This document shows, piece after piece, positions 17,967 through 26,292 of a DNA stretch of 64,000 nucleotides. Position numbers and translations under genes: made by a program. The stretch comes from an uncultured Acidimicrobiales bacterium (lineage in GTDB: Bacteria; Actinomycetota; Acidimicrobiia; Acidimicrobiales; Aldehydirespiratoraceae), in NCBI GenBank assembly GCA_951812975.1, contig CATOTC010000001.1:1334001-1398000 (forward strand), given 5' to 3'. Position 1 is the stretch's first letter; each line of letters begins with the position of its first letter. The notes below the pieces were generated by a model that saw only the letters and a program-made list of their open reading frames with translations, did not search any database and was not told the DNA's origin.

Positions 17967-18118
17967 ACTCCCCGCACGCTAGCGGGCCCAGAAGCCGAGC
18001 GGGTGAGGGCGATTCATCACGATTCTGGCCATGCGCACACGTCCCGTGGCCCGAGCGGCCCGTGAGCGAACCGAACAAGAGCGGGAAGTGGAGCGCTCTC
18101 CGTGCCTGAGACCCGACT

Positions 18119-18826
18119 TCAGCTGTCGGCCAACCGTCTTGCCTCGTTGACGAGAGCCTCGTAGACCGCGCGTTCCTCGGCGGGCAGGGCCTTGAGATGG
18201 CGTGCGATCGTTGCGTCGTCGCCTCGTGCTGCAGGACCCGTGAGCGCGGCTGCGGGACCGAGTCGCCGGACGTTGTCGAGGGTGTCCCGCGCCAGATCGA
18301 GCATCACCTCGAGCGGTACGCCGGCCACCGCAGCAACCCGTTCGGCTTGGCCCAGCAGAGCCACCAGATGATTGGACGAAATCACCGCGGCGGCGTGGTA
18401 CAGGGGCCGTGAGTCATCGTCGATGGGGAACGAGCGGCCGCCGAGCGCCTTGACCAGCGAGTCGACTTCGGGGTCGCCCGCAATCGCGAACCAGGCGCCG
18501 CGCAGCCGCTCGGCGCCAAGTTCCGGCGACGGCAGCGACACCAGCGGATGCATCGCCGCGCGGCGCGGGTGCTCCTTGAGAACATCGAGGCCCAACGCCC
18601 CCGAGAGGTGGACCACCAGTGTCGAAGCCACGCTGCGGACCGACTCGGCGACGATCTCGATGGCGTCGTCGGGCGTGGCGATCACCAGCACGTCGGTGTC
18701 GGCGGCTGCCCCGCTCAGGTCGTCGCCTCGGCCCAGACAGCCCGACAGTTCCCAACCCGCAGACTCGAGCGCGGCACCCAGCGACCCTCCCGCACGTCCA
18801 CCACCGATGATGCGGACGCTCAACAT
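18119..18826 (-). CDS. Rossmann-like + DUF2520 protein
   Basis: 235-aa cytosolic protein. Residues 1-110 form an NAD(P)-binding Rossmann fold (VRIIGGGRAGGSLGAALESAGWE). The DUF2520 helical part (about 120-230) contains LYHAAAVISSNHLVALLGQAERVA, resembling the C-terminal domain of reductases such as ketopantoate or pyrroline-carboxylate reductase. The family often lies next to panC and folK in Actinobacteria. The reaction is unproven. Its stop lies 152 bp from the EamA start, and its start overlaps folK by 7 bp. Confidence 0.8.
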   Translation of the reverse strand: MLSVRIIGGGRAGGSLGAALESAGWELSGCLGRGDDLSGAAADTDVLVIATPDDAIEIVAESVRSVASTLVVHLSGALGLDVLKEHPRRAAMHPLVSLPSPELGAERLRGAWFAIAGDPEVDSLVKALGGRSFPIDDDSRPLYHAAAVISSNHLVALLGQAERVAAVAGVPLEVMLDLARDTLDNVRRLGPAAALTGPAARGDDATIARHLKALPAEERAVYEALVNEARRLADS

Positions 18827-19317
18827 GGGTCGCTCGACGGCACCAGATTGCCGAGACGGTCAAGGCGCACCACCTGATCTTCAAGACCGGCGCGCTCGAC
18901 ATTGAACCCTTCGGGGAGCAGGTCCGCGGCGAGGTCGCCCAGCGGGATGAGCACGAAACTGCGTTCGAACATCCGCGGGTGTGGGACGACGAGGTCGGGC
19001 TCGGTCAGCGTCTCGCCGTCGACCCAGAGCACGTCCACGTCGAGGGTGCGGGCACCCCAACGGACTTCACGTACCCTCTGAGCAGCACTTTCTAGGCTCT
19101 GACACACGCCGAGCAGCTCTCGTGCGCCCAACCGGGTCCTCAGTTGCACCACCAGGTTCAGATACGGACCCTGTTCGGGGCCGCCCACCGGAGCCGTCTC
19201 GTACACATCGGACACCCCGGCTAGATCTGGAACCGCGGCCACCGCTTCACGCAGGTAGCTGATCCGATCACCGAGGTTCGAACCGAGACCAAGGAACGCC
19301 CGGTGAGGTCCGGTCAT
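18820..19317 (-). CDS. folK: 6-hydroxymethyl-7,8-dihydropterin pyrophosphokinase
   Basis: 165-aa HPPK of folate synthesis. It transfers pyrophosphate from ATP to hydroxymethyl-dihydropterin. Motifs: FLGLGSNLGDR at the start, VSDVYETAPVG, NLVVQLRT, WGARTLDVDVLW (metal-binding Asps) and VPHPRMFERSFVL. It overlaps folB by 4 bp. Complete. Confidence 0.95.
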   Translation of the reverse strand: MTGPHRAFLGLGSNLGDRISYLREAVAAVPDLAGVSDVYETAPVGGPEQGPYLNLVVQLRTRLGARELLGVCQSLESAAQRVREVRWGARTLDVDVLWVDGETLTEPDLVVPHPRMFERSFVLIPLGDLAADLLPEGFNVERAGLEDQVVRLDRLGNLVPSSDPC

Positions 19318-19676
19318 CGCCGTCGGACGATCCGCACACCGCTCGAATCGAGGAACTGGGTGACCGGCGGGCGCAGCTTCTGAACCTCGACGGTGACTTC
19401 GGTGATTCGCTCATCGGTTAGAACAGCCTCCGCGACCCTTTGTGCCATACGTTCGAAGAGTTGGAACGACTCGTTGCGGGTTACCTCCTCAACCCGGGCG
19501 AGGATGGAACCGTAGTCGATCGTGTCGTCCAGTTCATCGGTTGTCGTGGCCGCAAGTTCAGCCACCACGTCGATGTCGAACTCGTAGGGCTGACGGCGCT
19601 CCTGTTCCTCGGGCAGGGCGCCGCAGACGCACGCCAGGCGCAGGCCCCGTAGTTGGATGACGTCAGGAGGCGCCAT
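19314..19676 (-). CDS. folB: dihydroneopterin aldolase
   Basis: 120-aa FolB, which converts dihydroneopterin to hydroxymethyl-dihydropterin. Conserved parts: IQLRGLRLACVCGALPEEQERRQ, DTIDYGSILARVEEV, QLFERMAQRVAEAVL and VEVQKLRPPV (catalytic Lys region). ATG 19676 gives the family N-terminus. Open codons further upstream overlap the preceding gene's acidic tail in another frame, so they are probably not translated. It overlaps the upstream gene's stop by 14 bp. Confidence 0.92.
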   Translation of the reverse strand: MAPPDVIQLRGLRLACVCGALPEEQERRQPYEFDIDVVAELAATTTDELDDTIDYGSILARVEEVTRNESFQLFERMAQRVAEAVLTDERITEVTVEVQKLRPPVTQFLDSSGVRIVRRR

Positions 19677-20301
19677 CGGACCCGCCATCGGACCCGCCTT
19701 CATCAGACCCGTCCTGGTCGCTCGTGTCTTCGCCAGAGCCATCCTCGTCGGACTCATCGACGATGTTCACAAATTCGCCCGTGGGCACCTCCTCCTGGGG
19801 ATCGCAGCGCTCCAACATCGCCACCATCTCGCGGCCGGTCGAAGTCAACTCCCGCTCGAAGAGCCGCTCGGTCACCATGATCGCCCGGGGACCGTCGGGC
19901 ACCAGACCCATCCACAGCAGGTACGCGCCGACCATGCCCGTGATCGTCTCGCCCAACTCCTCCCGGTGGATGACGATCTTGTGCCCGGCACGGACATGGT
20001 CACGGATCGCTGCCATCACCCGAGTCAGACCCAACGGCCCGTCGCTCAGACCTGCGAACGGCACATGGTGGTAGGGCAGACCGAGCTCTTCGTAGTTGTG
20101 AAGATTGTGCTTGGAGCCGATCAGCGAGACGACGAAGTGAAACCCCTGCTCGCGGAGCCAGATGATCTCCTCCAAACGGCGAACCTTGCGGTGGTCGAAA
20201 CCATAGCCGCCGGGCCTTTCACAAACGGCCACCTGGTCCTTGAGGACCCAGCGGAAGTGCCTCGGTTTGATGCCCTGTGCCCATCGGCCCCTCATTGCCA
20301 T
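19663..20301 (-). CDS. degenerate dual-specificity-phosphatase-like protein
   Basis: 212-aa protein of the tyrosine-phosphatase fold by pattern: FHFVVSLIGSK, NYEELGLPYHHVPFAGLSDG, then a P-loop-like IVIHREELGETITGMVGAYL. In active enzymes the loop is HCX5R followed by TG or TA. Here the Cys position is Arg113 and the Arg position Thr119, so it should not be catalytic. The C-terminal 35 residues are an acidic Asp/Ser/Gly repeat tail. It sits between folB and folP and may bind a phospho-ligand or partner. The fold call is inference from motif spacing. Confidence 0.55.
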   Translation of the reverse strand: MAMRGRWAQGIKPRHFRWVLKDQVAVCERPGGYGFDHRKVRRLEEIIWLREQGFHFVVSLIGSKHNLHNYEELGLPYHHVPFAGLSDGPLGLTRVMAAIRDHVRAGHKIVIHREELGETITGMVGAYLLWMGLVPDGPRAIMVTERLFERELTSTGREMVAMLERCDPQEEVPTGEFVNIVDESDEDGSGEDTSDQDGSDEGGSDGGSDGAS

Positions 20302-20329
20302 TTGTCGGTACCTATCACGTCGGTGCCCG

Positions 20330-21115
20330 TCACGGGGTCAGCAGGCTCAGGGCGTGGACTGTGGCGGCGACGTCGTGAACTCGGATCATGTCCACTCCAA
20401 GATACGCGCTCCATACGGCAATCCCCACGGAGCCTTCGAGCCGATCATCGGATCCAGTGATCGGGTCCTCGCCCTCCAGTCCATCGGAGCGCGCATGGAC
20501 CTGTCCGACGACGCTCTTGCGGCTCGCGCCGATGAGCACCGGCGCGATCTCCGTGAAACGATCGATGTTGGCCAAGAGTTCAAGGTTGTGTCGGGTCGTC
20601 TTGCCGAAGCCGATGCCCGGATCGATCCAGATGCGTTCCACTCCCGCTGCACGGCCGCGACTAACGGCGTCAGACAGGAAGACGGCGATGTCTTCCACCA
20701 CGTCGTCGTAGTGGGGATCGTCCTGCATGGTTGCGCTGTCGCCGAGGGCATGCATTGCGATCCATCCCGCACCGGTCGCGGCCGCAACGTCGCAGAGCGA
20801 AGCGGACACGTCGTTGATGATCGTCGCGCCCGCATCGACCGCGGCCCTCGCAACCTCGGGTTTGGTGGTGTCTATAGAGACCTCCACGCCTTTCGCAGCC
20901 ACTGCAGAAACGACGGGGATCGTGCGCTCCAATTCCGTGGCTTGATCGACCGGGCGAGACCCGGGCCGGGTGCTCTCACCGCCGATGTCTATGATGTCGG
21001 CACCCTGTGCGATCAGCGATTCGGCGTGGGCGATCGCCGCGTCCGTCTCGAGCCATAGCCCACCGTCAGAGAACGAGTCGGGGGTGACGTTGACAATACC
21101 CATGACCAGGGTCAT
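20330..21115 (-). CDS. folP: dihydropteroate synthase
   Basis: 261-aa TIM-barrel enzyme that joins pABA to the pterin pyrophosphate; the sulfonamide target. It begins MTLVMGIVNVTPDSFSDGG (pterin-pyrophosphate loop). It also contains DIGGESTRPGS, VSIDTTKPEVA, INDVSA, WIDPGIGFGKT and LIGASRKSV. ATG 21115 was preferred over the upstream open codons because it restores the conserved start and lies just after the folE stop. Complete. Confidence 0.96.
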   Translation of the reverse strand: MTLVMGIVNVTPDSFSDGGLWLETDAAIAHAESLIAQGADIIDIGGESTRPGSRPVDQATELERTIPVVSAVAAKGVEVSIDTTKPEVARAAVDAGATIINDVSASLCDVAAATGAGWIAMHALGDSATMQDDPHYDDVVEDIAVFLSDAVSRGRAAGVERIWIDPGIGFGKTTRHNLELLANIDRFTEIAPVLIGASRKSVVGQVHARSDGLEGEDPITGSDDRLEGSVGIAVWSAYLGVDMIRVHDVAATVHALSLLTP

Positions 21116-21119
21116 GTCT

Positions 21120-21737
21120 TCACCGACCAAGGAAACGCATGGCCTCGGCACGGGTAGCGACGTTCTCACGGAATATTCCGGTCACGCTCGACGTGACCGT
21201 TGTCGTGCCCGGCTTGCGAACGCCTCTCATCGACATGCAGAGGTGCTCGGCCTCGATCACCACCAGCACTCCGCGGGGCTGGAGCGACTCTTCGATCGCA
21301 TCGGCGATCTGGGTGGTGAGCCGTTCCTGCACCTGCGGGCGCTTGGCGTAGCCGTCGACGAGGCGGGCCAGCTTGGACAGCCCGGTGACCTGACCGGACC
21401 CGCTGGGGATGTACGCCACATGGGCGGTGCCCAGGAAAGGGATCATGTGGTGTTCGCACAGCGAGTAGAGGGGGATGTCGCGAACCATGACCATCTCGTC
21501 GTGACCCACCTCGAAGGTGGTCTTGAGATAGGTGACCGGGTCCTCGTGGAGCCCGGCGCACACCTCGGCATACATCCGGGCGACCCGATTGGGGGTTTCC
21601 AAAAGGCCCTCGCGGTCCGGGTCCTCACCGATCGCAGCCAGGATCTCCCGCACCGCAGCAGCGATTCTCGGCTGATCGATCTGAGGAGCGTGGCCCCCGT
21701 TGACCAGTGGCCGGAAGTAGTCGTCAGGTGGGTTCAC
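21120..21737 (-). CDS. folE: GTP cyclohydrolase I
   Basis: 205-aa type I enzyme, first step of tetrahydrofolate synthesis (GTP to dihydroneopterin triphosphate). The zinc site is visible in [10 protein letters not shown] and in [37 protein letters not shown] is the signature. The start overlaps the hpt stop by 4 bp. Often ftsH lies between hpt and folE in Actinobacteria; it is absent here. Confidence 0.97.
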   Translation of the reverse strand: MNPPDDYFRPLVNGGHAPQIDQPRIAAAVREILAAIGEDPDREGLLETPNRVARMYAEVCAGLHEDPVTYLKTTFEVGHDEMVMVRDIPLYSLCEHHMIPFLGTAHVAYIPSGSGQVTGLSKLARLVDGYAKRPQVQERLTTQIADAIEESLQPRGVLVVIEAEHLCMSMRGVRKPGTTTVTSSVTGIFRENVATRAEAMRFLGR

Positions 21738-22285
21738 GGTGGCAAGCTAGCTGAGTTTGCGGGCTCAAAGACACTTATGGAGTTGAGTTCGCGATAACGC
21801 TCGGCGACGTCGAGCCCGTAGCCGACGACGAAATCGTCCGGAATCGAGAACCCTACATACTCAATCTCTTCGGTGCTGGCACCGTCGCGTACCAGCAGGG
21901 CGCAGACCTTCAGACTGGCCGGCTGACGTTCATCGAGGAACCTCAGCAGGTAGCTCAGGGTCGACCCGGAATCGACGATGTCTTCGACCAACAGGACGTC
22001 ACGCCCCGCCACATCGAGGTCCAGATCCTTGACGATGCGGACCACGCCGCTCGACTTCGTGGACGCCCCGTACGAGGAGACCGCCATGAAGTCGATCTCG
22101 ACCGGCAGTCGGATCGCACGGGCCAGGTCGCTCATGAAGACGAACGCGCCCTTGAGCACGCCGACGAGCAGCGGGCTGCGCCCCGCGTAGTCCCTTGTAA
22201 TCTGCGCTCCGAGTTCTCGAACGCGCGCCGCTAGTTCCTCGGAGCCAACCAGAACTCGACCGATGCTCCCCTCCGGAACCGTCAT
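21734..22285 (-). CDS. hpt: hypoxanthine (guanine) phosphoribosyltransferase
   Basis: 183-aa purine salvage enzyme. The PRPP-binding loop is [17 protein letters not shown] and the substrate region contains [33 protein letters not shown] is the N-terminal family motif. ATG 22285 is suggested; GTG 22306, which would overlap tilS by 10 bp, is the alternative. It is co-directional with tilS and folE. Confidence 0.94.
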   Translation of the reverse strand: MTVPEGSIGRVLVGSEELAARVRELGAQITRDYAGRSPLLVGVLKGAFVFMSDLARAIRLPVEIDFMAVSSYGASTKSSGVVRIVKDLDLDVAGRDVLLVEDIVDSGSTLSYLLRFLDERQPASLKVCALLVRDGASTEEIEYVGFSIPDDFVVGYGLDVAERYRELNSISVFEPANSASLPP

Positions 22286-22296
22286 CGCCCCAAACC

Positions 22297-23181
22297 CTAC
22301 AAGCACTCCAGGCGGAGGCGACCGGCGGTGCGTGCTACTCGGTAGCCGCCCTCGACCTCGGTGGCACGGTGCGTTCCGTCTACCACAGCCATGACCCGAT
22401 CAATCGAGGCGGCGTCAACCGCGGTCGGGGAGCCGGTCTCAGACATCATCCACTGCCGCAGCGCTTCTGAGGCGACTGCTCTCGGGGCACTGCGCAACGC
22501 TGCGGTGTCGGTTGAGTCGAGAGCGGCGGCGGCGTCTTGAATGACCGCGAGTGCATCCGCGACGAGATCGGCGTGGCGGTTCAGCAGGGGAACCGGGTCT
22601 CTTCCCAGAGCCTCGGCAGCCAACGGCATCAGCCGATTTCGCACTGCGACACGGGCGAAGCGCTCGTCGTCGTTCATCGGGTCGTCAACCACCGCAACCC
22701 CTGCTGATTCGCACACCGCGCGGGTCTCTGCACGGCGCAGGCCGATGATCGGGCGACGCACACGAGAGAACGGGGCAGCCACACCGGCCAGACCCGCGCC
22801 GCGCAACAGATTGAGCAGTACCGTCTCGGCCCGGTCGTCGGCCGTGTGCGCAACACACACATCGGTTGGCAGCGCGCCATAACGAGCTTCCCGGGCGCGA
22901 GCCTCGAGATCCGGGCCGTCGGTCAGGTTGAGCCGGCGAAGCTCGAACCGTGCACCCAACGACGACGCCAGCTCCTCCACCGCCTCGGCTTCAGCAGCGC
23001 CTGATTCCCGAATGCCGTGGTCCACGTGCCAGATCGTGAACGACCGGCCGGCTCGAGCTGCCAGCAGAGCCATGGCCGTGCTGTCGGCGCCACCACTCAC
23101 CGCCAGCGCAAGCTCACGGTTCCCACCAAAATCACAGGCGGTACCGAAGTCACAGCGAGCCAGAAGCTCCGCAGTGTCCAT
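22297..23181 (-). CDS. tilS: tRNA(Ile)-lysidine synthase
   Basis: 294-aa ATP-dependent enzyme that makes lysidine at C34 of tRNA-Ile(CAU), changing its identity from Met to Ile. PP-loop SGGADS lies at residues 29-34, with [21 protein letters not shown] and [14 protein letters not shown] further on. It is short for the family and lacks a large C-terminal extension, as in many Actinobacteria. Complete. Confidence 0.92.
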   Translation of the reverse strand: MDTAELLARCDFGTACDFGGNRELALAVSGGADSTAMALLAARAGRSFTIWHVDHGIRESGAAEAEAVEELASSLGARFELRRLNLTDGPDLEARAREARYGALPTDVCVAHTADDRAETVLLNLLRGAGLAGVAAPFSRVRRPIIGLRRAETRAVCESAGVAVVDDPMNDDERFARVAVRNRLMPLAAEALGRDPVPLLNRHADLVADALAVIQDAAAALDSTDTAALRSAPRAVASEALRQWMMSETGSPTAVDAASIDRVMAVVDGTHRATEVEGGYRVARTAGRLRLECL

Positions 23182-23184
23182 CGT

Positions 23185-24258
23185 TCAAGCCGCAGCGTTG
23201 ACTGAAGACACCCGAGCGATCCACAGTTCCGGGTCGCGGATCTCCGCGATCGAGGGGACGTTGGCCGGCTCGGCCCAAGCACGATCAAGCAGCTCGGCCC
23301 CTCCGTGGCTCTCGACCACCGCGATGAAGTGCTCCCCTTCGGCGTACTGCTTCATTTTCGCCTCAAGCCCCGAGAGCCTCTGGAAGACCCTGGCGAATCC
23401 CCGGACATTCTGACGCCGGTTGCGGAGCACACGGGCGAAACGGGGCGCGGAGGGGACCAGGCCCAGACCCGCCCGGTCCATCGTCACATCGCCGTGACCC
23501 TCAAGGAGGCTCATCAGGCCCGCGACCTCGTTGATCACCACAAGTTGCTCGTCCGAGGCGAACAGGCCCATCACGCCGCCCTGGCCCATGATGTCCTCGC
23601 CGCGCCGGCGGGCCTCAAGCAGCCTGGAGACAGCCTCCACAACCCGCTTCGGGTCGGGATCGAGGCTCTCCATCGTCGACTCGATCAGCCCCAGGAAGTG
23701 CTGTCGCATCCAGGGCACCCCCGTGAACTGCGCCCGATGGGTCACCTCGTGCAACGCCAACCAGAGTCGGAACTCCTGGGGAGGGAAGGCGTAGCGACGT
23801 TCCAGTGACAGCACGTTCGGTGCCACGTAATAGACGATGTCCTGCTCATCGGGGTTCTCGTCCTCGATCACCAGAAGGTCGTACTGGCCGAGCACCCGCT
23901 TCGACATCCAGCCGAGCATCACCCCGAGCTCCGCACCGGCGATCTTGCCGCCCAAGCCGCGCATGGCGCCTTCGTCGACCTGGTCTCCCAGCTTGGTGAC
24001 AATCGGTCGCAGAAGCCGCTGGAACGATGCCAGATTCGCGTCGATCCAGCCTTTGCGGTCCGTTACCCGACCGCGAGCATTGCCGCTGAGCGAACGCAGG
24101 CCGGTGCACTGCGCGACGAGTTCCTCGGCCTGGCCGGTGTAGCGGTCGAAGTCCTCTTCAAGACCTGCGCGGTAGTGCGATGCCTGATAGGGGTCACGGC
24201 CCGCAGTCTTGTACGCGACGTTCTTGGCGATGTCCCAGTCGACGGGATCCGTTGACAC
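23185..24258 (-). CDS. DUF2342 zinc-dependent metalloprotease-like protein
   Basis: 357-aa protein of the actinobacterial DUF2342 family, annotated elsewhere as zinc-dependent metalloprotease or F420-biosynthesis-associated protein. A HEVTH zinc motif lies at residues 170-174 (WLALHEVTHRAQFTGVPWM), followed by LLEGHGDVTMD, which carries a likely third ligand. No signal peptide is seen. It starts at GTG 24258 and is the usual neighbour of tilS and hpt. Biochemical role unproven. Confidence 0.85.
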   Translation of the reverse strand: MSTDPVDWDIAKNVAYKTAGRDPYQASHYRAGLEEDFDRYTGQAEELVAQCTGLRSLSGNARGRVTDRKGWIDANLASFQRLLRPIVTKLGDQVDEGAMRGLGGKIAGAELGVMLGWMSKRVLGQYDLLVIEDENPDEQDIVYYVAPNVLSLERRYAFPPQEFRLWLALHEVTHRAQFTGVPWMRQHFLGLIESTMESLDPDPKRVVEAVSRLLEARRRGEDIMGQGGVMGLFASDEQLVVINEVAGLMSLLEGHGDVTMDRAGLGLVPSAPRFARVLRNRRQNVRGFARVFQRLSGLEAKMKQYAEGEHFIAVVESHGGAELLDRAWAEPANVPSIAEIRDPELWIARVSSVNAAA

Positions 24259-24271
24259 CGGGTCGTCCTGT

Positions 24272-24400
24272 TCAGTCTCGGGGGTAACGGGTGGCGGTGA
24301 CCTTGTTGAGGTAACCCACGATCGTCGCGATCACGGCCACGACGGCCCCGAAGGCGAGCGGGACTGCGATCCAGAAGTGCCACACAACTGCGAGAGTCAT
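24272..24400 (-). CDS. small single-pass membrane protein (42 aa)
   Basis: A short open frame reads MTLAVVWHFWIAVPLAFGAV and continues to a basic C-terminus ending TATRYPRD. One TM helix covers about residues 8-32. It ends 13 bp before the metalloprotease start on the same strand, as a first gene of that operon would. It is too short for ordinary ORF callers. Function unknown; coding status is judged from composition, position and a clean start and stop. Confidence 0.55.
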   Translation of the reverse strand: MTLAVVWHFWIAVPLAFGAVVAVIATIVGYLNKVTATRYPRD

Positions 24401-24464
24401 GCTCGCCAGTGTAAGCCCCATGTCTGCGGTTTGTAAGCCCAATGGGGCCGCTGAGCAGAAAACG

Positions 24465-24537
24465 AGCCCGAGAGGAGGATTGAACTCCTGACCTACGCTT
24501 TACGAGAGCGTCGCTCTACCGACTGAGCTACTCGGGC
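24465..24537 (-). tRNA. tRNA-Thr(CGU)
   Basis: 73-nt cloverleaf on the minus strand. The acceptor stem is GCCCGAG/CTCGGGC, the D-arm AGCTCAGTCGGTAGAGC, and the anticodon stem-loop ACGCT-CTCGTAA-AGCGT gives anticodon CGT (reads ACG, Thr). The T-arm contains GTTCAATCC. CCA is not encoded. Confidence 0.95.
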
Positions 24538-24604
24538 AAGACACCGAAAGGTACCAATCTACCGCAGCCCTTCCACAGCGAAATGCTGCAAAGCCTGCCC
24601 TGGC

Positions 24605-25687
24605 CTATCTGTCGAGGGGGGACAGTTTCAACAGCAGTGCCTGCAGCAGCAGGGACTCGTTGGGGTTGCGGACCAACGCATCGGTGCTTCGGGCCAGGTG
24701 ATCCACCGCTTCGAGAGCTGCCTCGGAACCCTCGTCGACTCCCTCGTCCGACGGGATCATCTCGCGGTAGCGAGAGGCCAGCGTGGCGAAACCGAACCGC
24801 AGTTCCTCGGTCCGGAACTGGCGGAGCTCACGCCGCTGCCGGGTCTCGACAGTACGGCGGCCAGAGCCGCGAGTCCCCATCTGCTCTTCACGCTGAGCCA
24901 ACTCCTCGAGTTCCCGCTGATGCTGGGCATCCTTGACCGCGGCCACCTCGTCAATCAGACCTCTGAGTTCATCGACCAGCTCCGCCACCGCGGCACCGGA
25001 ACCATTGAGACGGTCCGGGACCGACCACCAAGCATCGCGGCGGATGGCCAGGCGTTCATCGAGCACCAGCAGACGGGCCCGGTCAACGCTGCCGTTCGCC
25101 GCCGCCGCAACGACTTGCGCACGTTCAGCATCGGCCAGATCTCCTGCGACCAGCGTCTCCGCGATGGCTTCGGCACTGACGGGAGGAAAATCGACCCTCA
25201 GACAGCGCGACTCGATCGTCGCCTGATGCGGCGGCACATCGCTGGCCAACAGAACGAAGATCGTTGTCTGCGGCGGTTCCTCCACCAGTTTCAGCAGAGC
25301 AGACGAGGCCGGGGCGTCCGCCGACTGGAACTGCTCGACGACGACCACCTTGCGGCTGCCCTCAGTCGGTGACCGCGACGCCTCACCGATGATCGCGGGG
25401 ATCTCGCCCGGGTCGCTGCGCGAACCGAGGCGCAGGTTGTTGCCCGACGGGGCGAAGACGACGACGTCGGCATGGGTCGAGTTGAGTGCCAAGCGCCGGT
25501 GGCGACTCGCACCGGTGGGGTCGGCTTCGGCGAGCAGCTCTCCGGCGAAAATCCGTGCAGCCAGACTCTTGCCGACACCTGCGGGGCCGACGAACAGGTA
25601 GGCATGGACCGGCGACGATACCGCTGCACGCAGACGGCGTGCGGCTTCCGGTTGGCCGATCAGCGACTCCCAAGGGTCAGTCGTCAT
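24605..25687 (-). CDS. holB: DNA polymerase III delta' subunit
   Basis: 360-aa clamp-loader subunit. Walker A is LFVGPAGVGKSLAARIFAGE, and the sensor-like region LLKLVEEPPQTTIFVLLAS with IESRCLRVDF follows; the C-terminal half is helical. ATG 25687 forms an ATGA overlap with the tmk stop, making it the best start over ATG 25705. The tmk-holB pairing is conserved widely. Confidence 0.93.
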   Translation of the reverse strand: MTTDPWESLIGQPEAARRLRAAVSSPVHAYLFVGPAGVGKSLAARIFAGELLAEADPTGASRHRRLALNSTHADVVVFAPSGNNLRLGSRSDPGEIPAIIGEASRSPTEGSRKVVVVEQFQSADAPASSALLKLVEEPPQTTIFVLLASDVPPHQATIESRCLRVDFPPVSAEAIAETLVAGDLADAERAQVVAAAANGSVDRARLLVLDERLAIRRDAWWSVPDRLNGSGAAVAELVDELRGLIDEVAAVKDAQHQRELEELAQREEQMGTRGSGRRTVETRQRRELRQFRTEELRFGFATLASRYREMIPSDEGVDEGSEAALEAVDHLARSTDALVRNPNESLLLQALLLKLSPLDR

Positions 25688-26292
25688 GGGTTCTGAGACA
25701 GCCAATCATCGACCACCGACGCAACACGGGCGGCTACTTCGTCGACAGAGCCCTCCGCGTCGACCACGACCCAGGAGTCGGGGTGTTGCGCGGCGAGCTC
25801 GAGGTAGCCGTCTCTGACCCGCTGAAAGAACTCGATGCCTGTGCTCTCGATGCGGTCGTGCTGATCACCCAGCCGCTCGCGCGCCGCGGCGACATTGATA
25901 TCGAGCAGCACCGTGAGGTCCGGCTCCAACCCCTGGGTAGCGAACTGCATCATCTCGTCGAGGAGCCGCAGGTCGAGGCCGCGGCCGTAACCCTGGTAGG
26001 CCAGAGTCGAAGCACAGTAGCGGTCCGAGAGGACGGTGCGTCCGCTGTCGAGAGCAGGGCGCACGATCTCGCTCACATGCTGGGCCTTGTCGGCGATGAT
26101 CAACAGGGCTTCAGTTCGATCATCGAGATGGCCGTTGGTCGGATCAAGGAGAATCGAACGGATGGCCCCACCCACCTCCGTCGCCCCGAACTGGAAGGTC
26201 ACATCGAAATCGTGACCCTGGGCGAACCTGCGGATCTGGGTGGACTTGCCTGATCCGTCGATCCCCTCGAACACGATCAGACGCCCGCTCAC
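25684..26292 (-). CDS. tmk: thymidylate kinase
   Basis: 202-aa dTMP kinase. P-loop is IVFEGIDGSGKSTQIRRFA, the DR(Y/H) motif is VLSDRYCASTLAYQG, and the lid region is DQHDRIESTGIEFFQRVRDGY. GTG 26292 overlaps the MFS stop as GTGA and gives the family N-terminus; upstream open codons are rejected. It sits between the MFS gene and holB in an overlapping operon. Confidence 0.94.
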   Translation of the reverse strand: MSGRLIVFEGIDGSGKSTQIRRFAQGHDFDVTFQFGATEVGGAIRSILLDPTNGHLDDRTEALLIIADKAQHVSEIVRPALDSGRTVLSDRYCASTLAYQGYGRGLDLRLLDEMMQFATQGLEPDLTVLLDINVAAARERLGDQHDRIESTGIEFFQRVRDGYLELAAQHPDSWVVVDAEGSVDEVAARVASVVDDWLSQNP

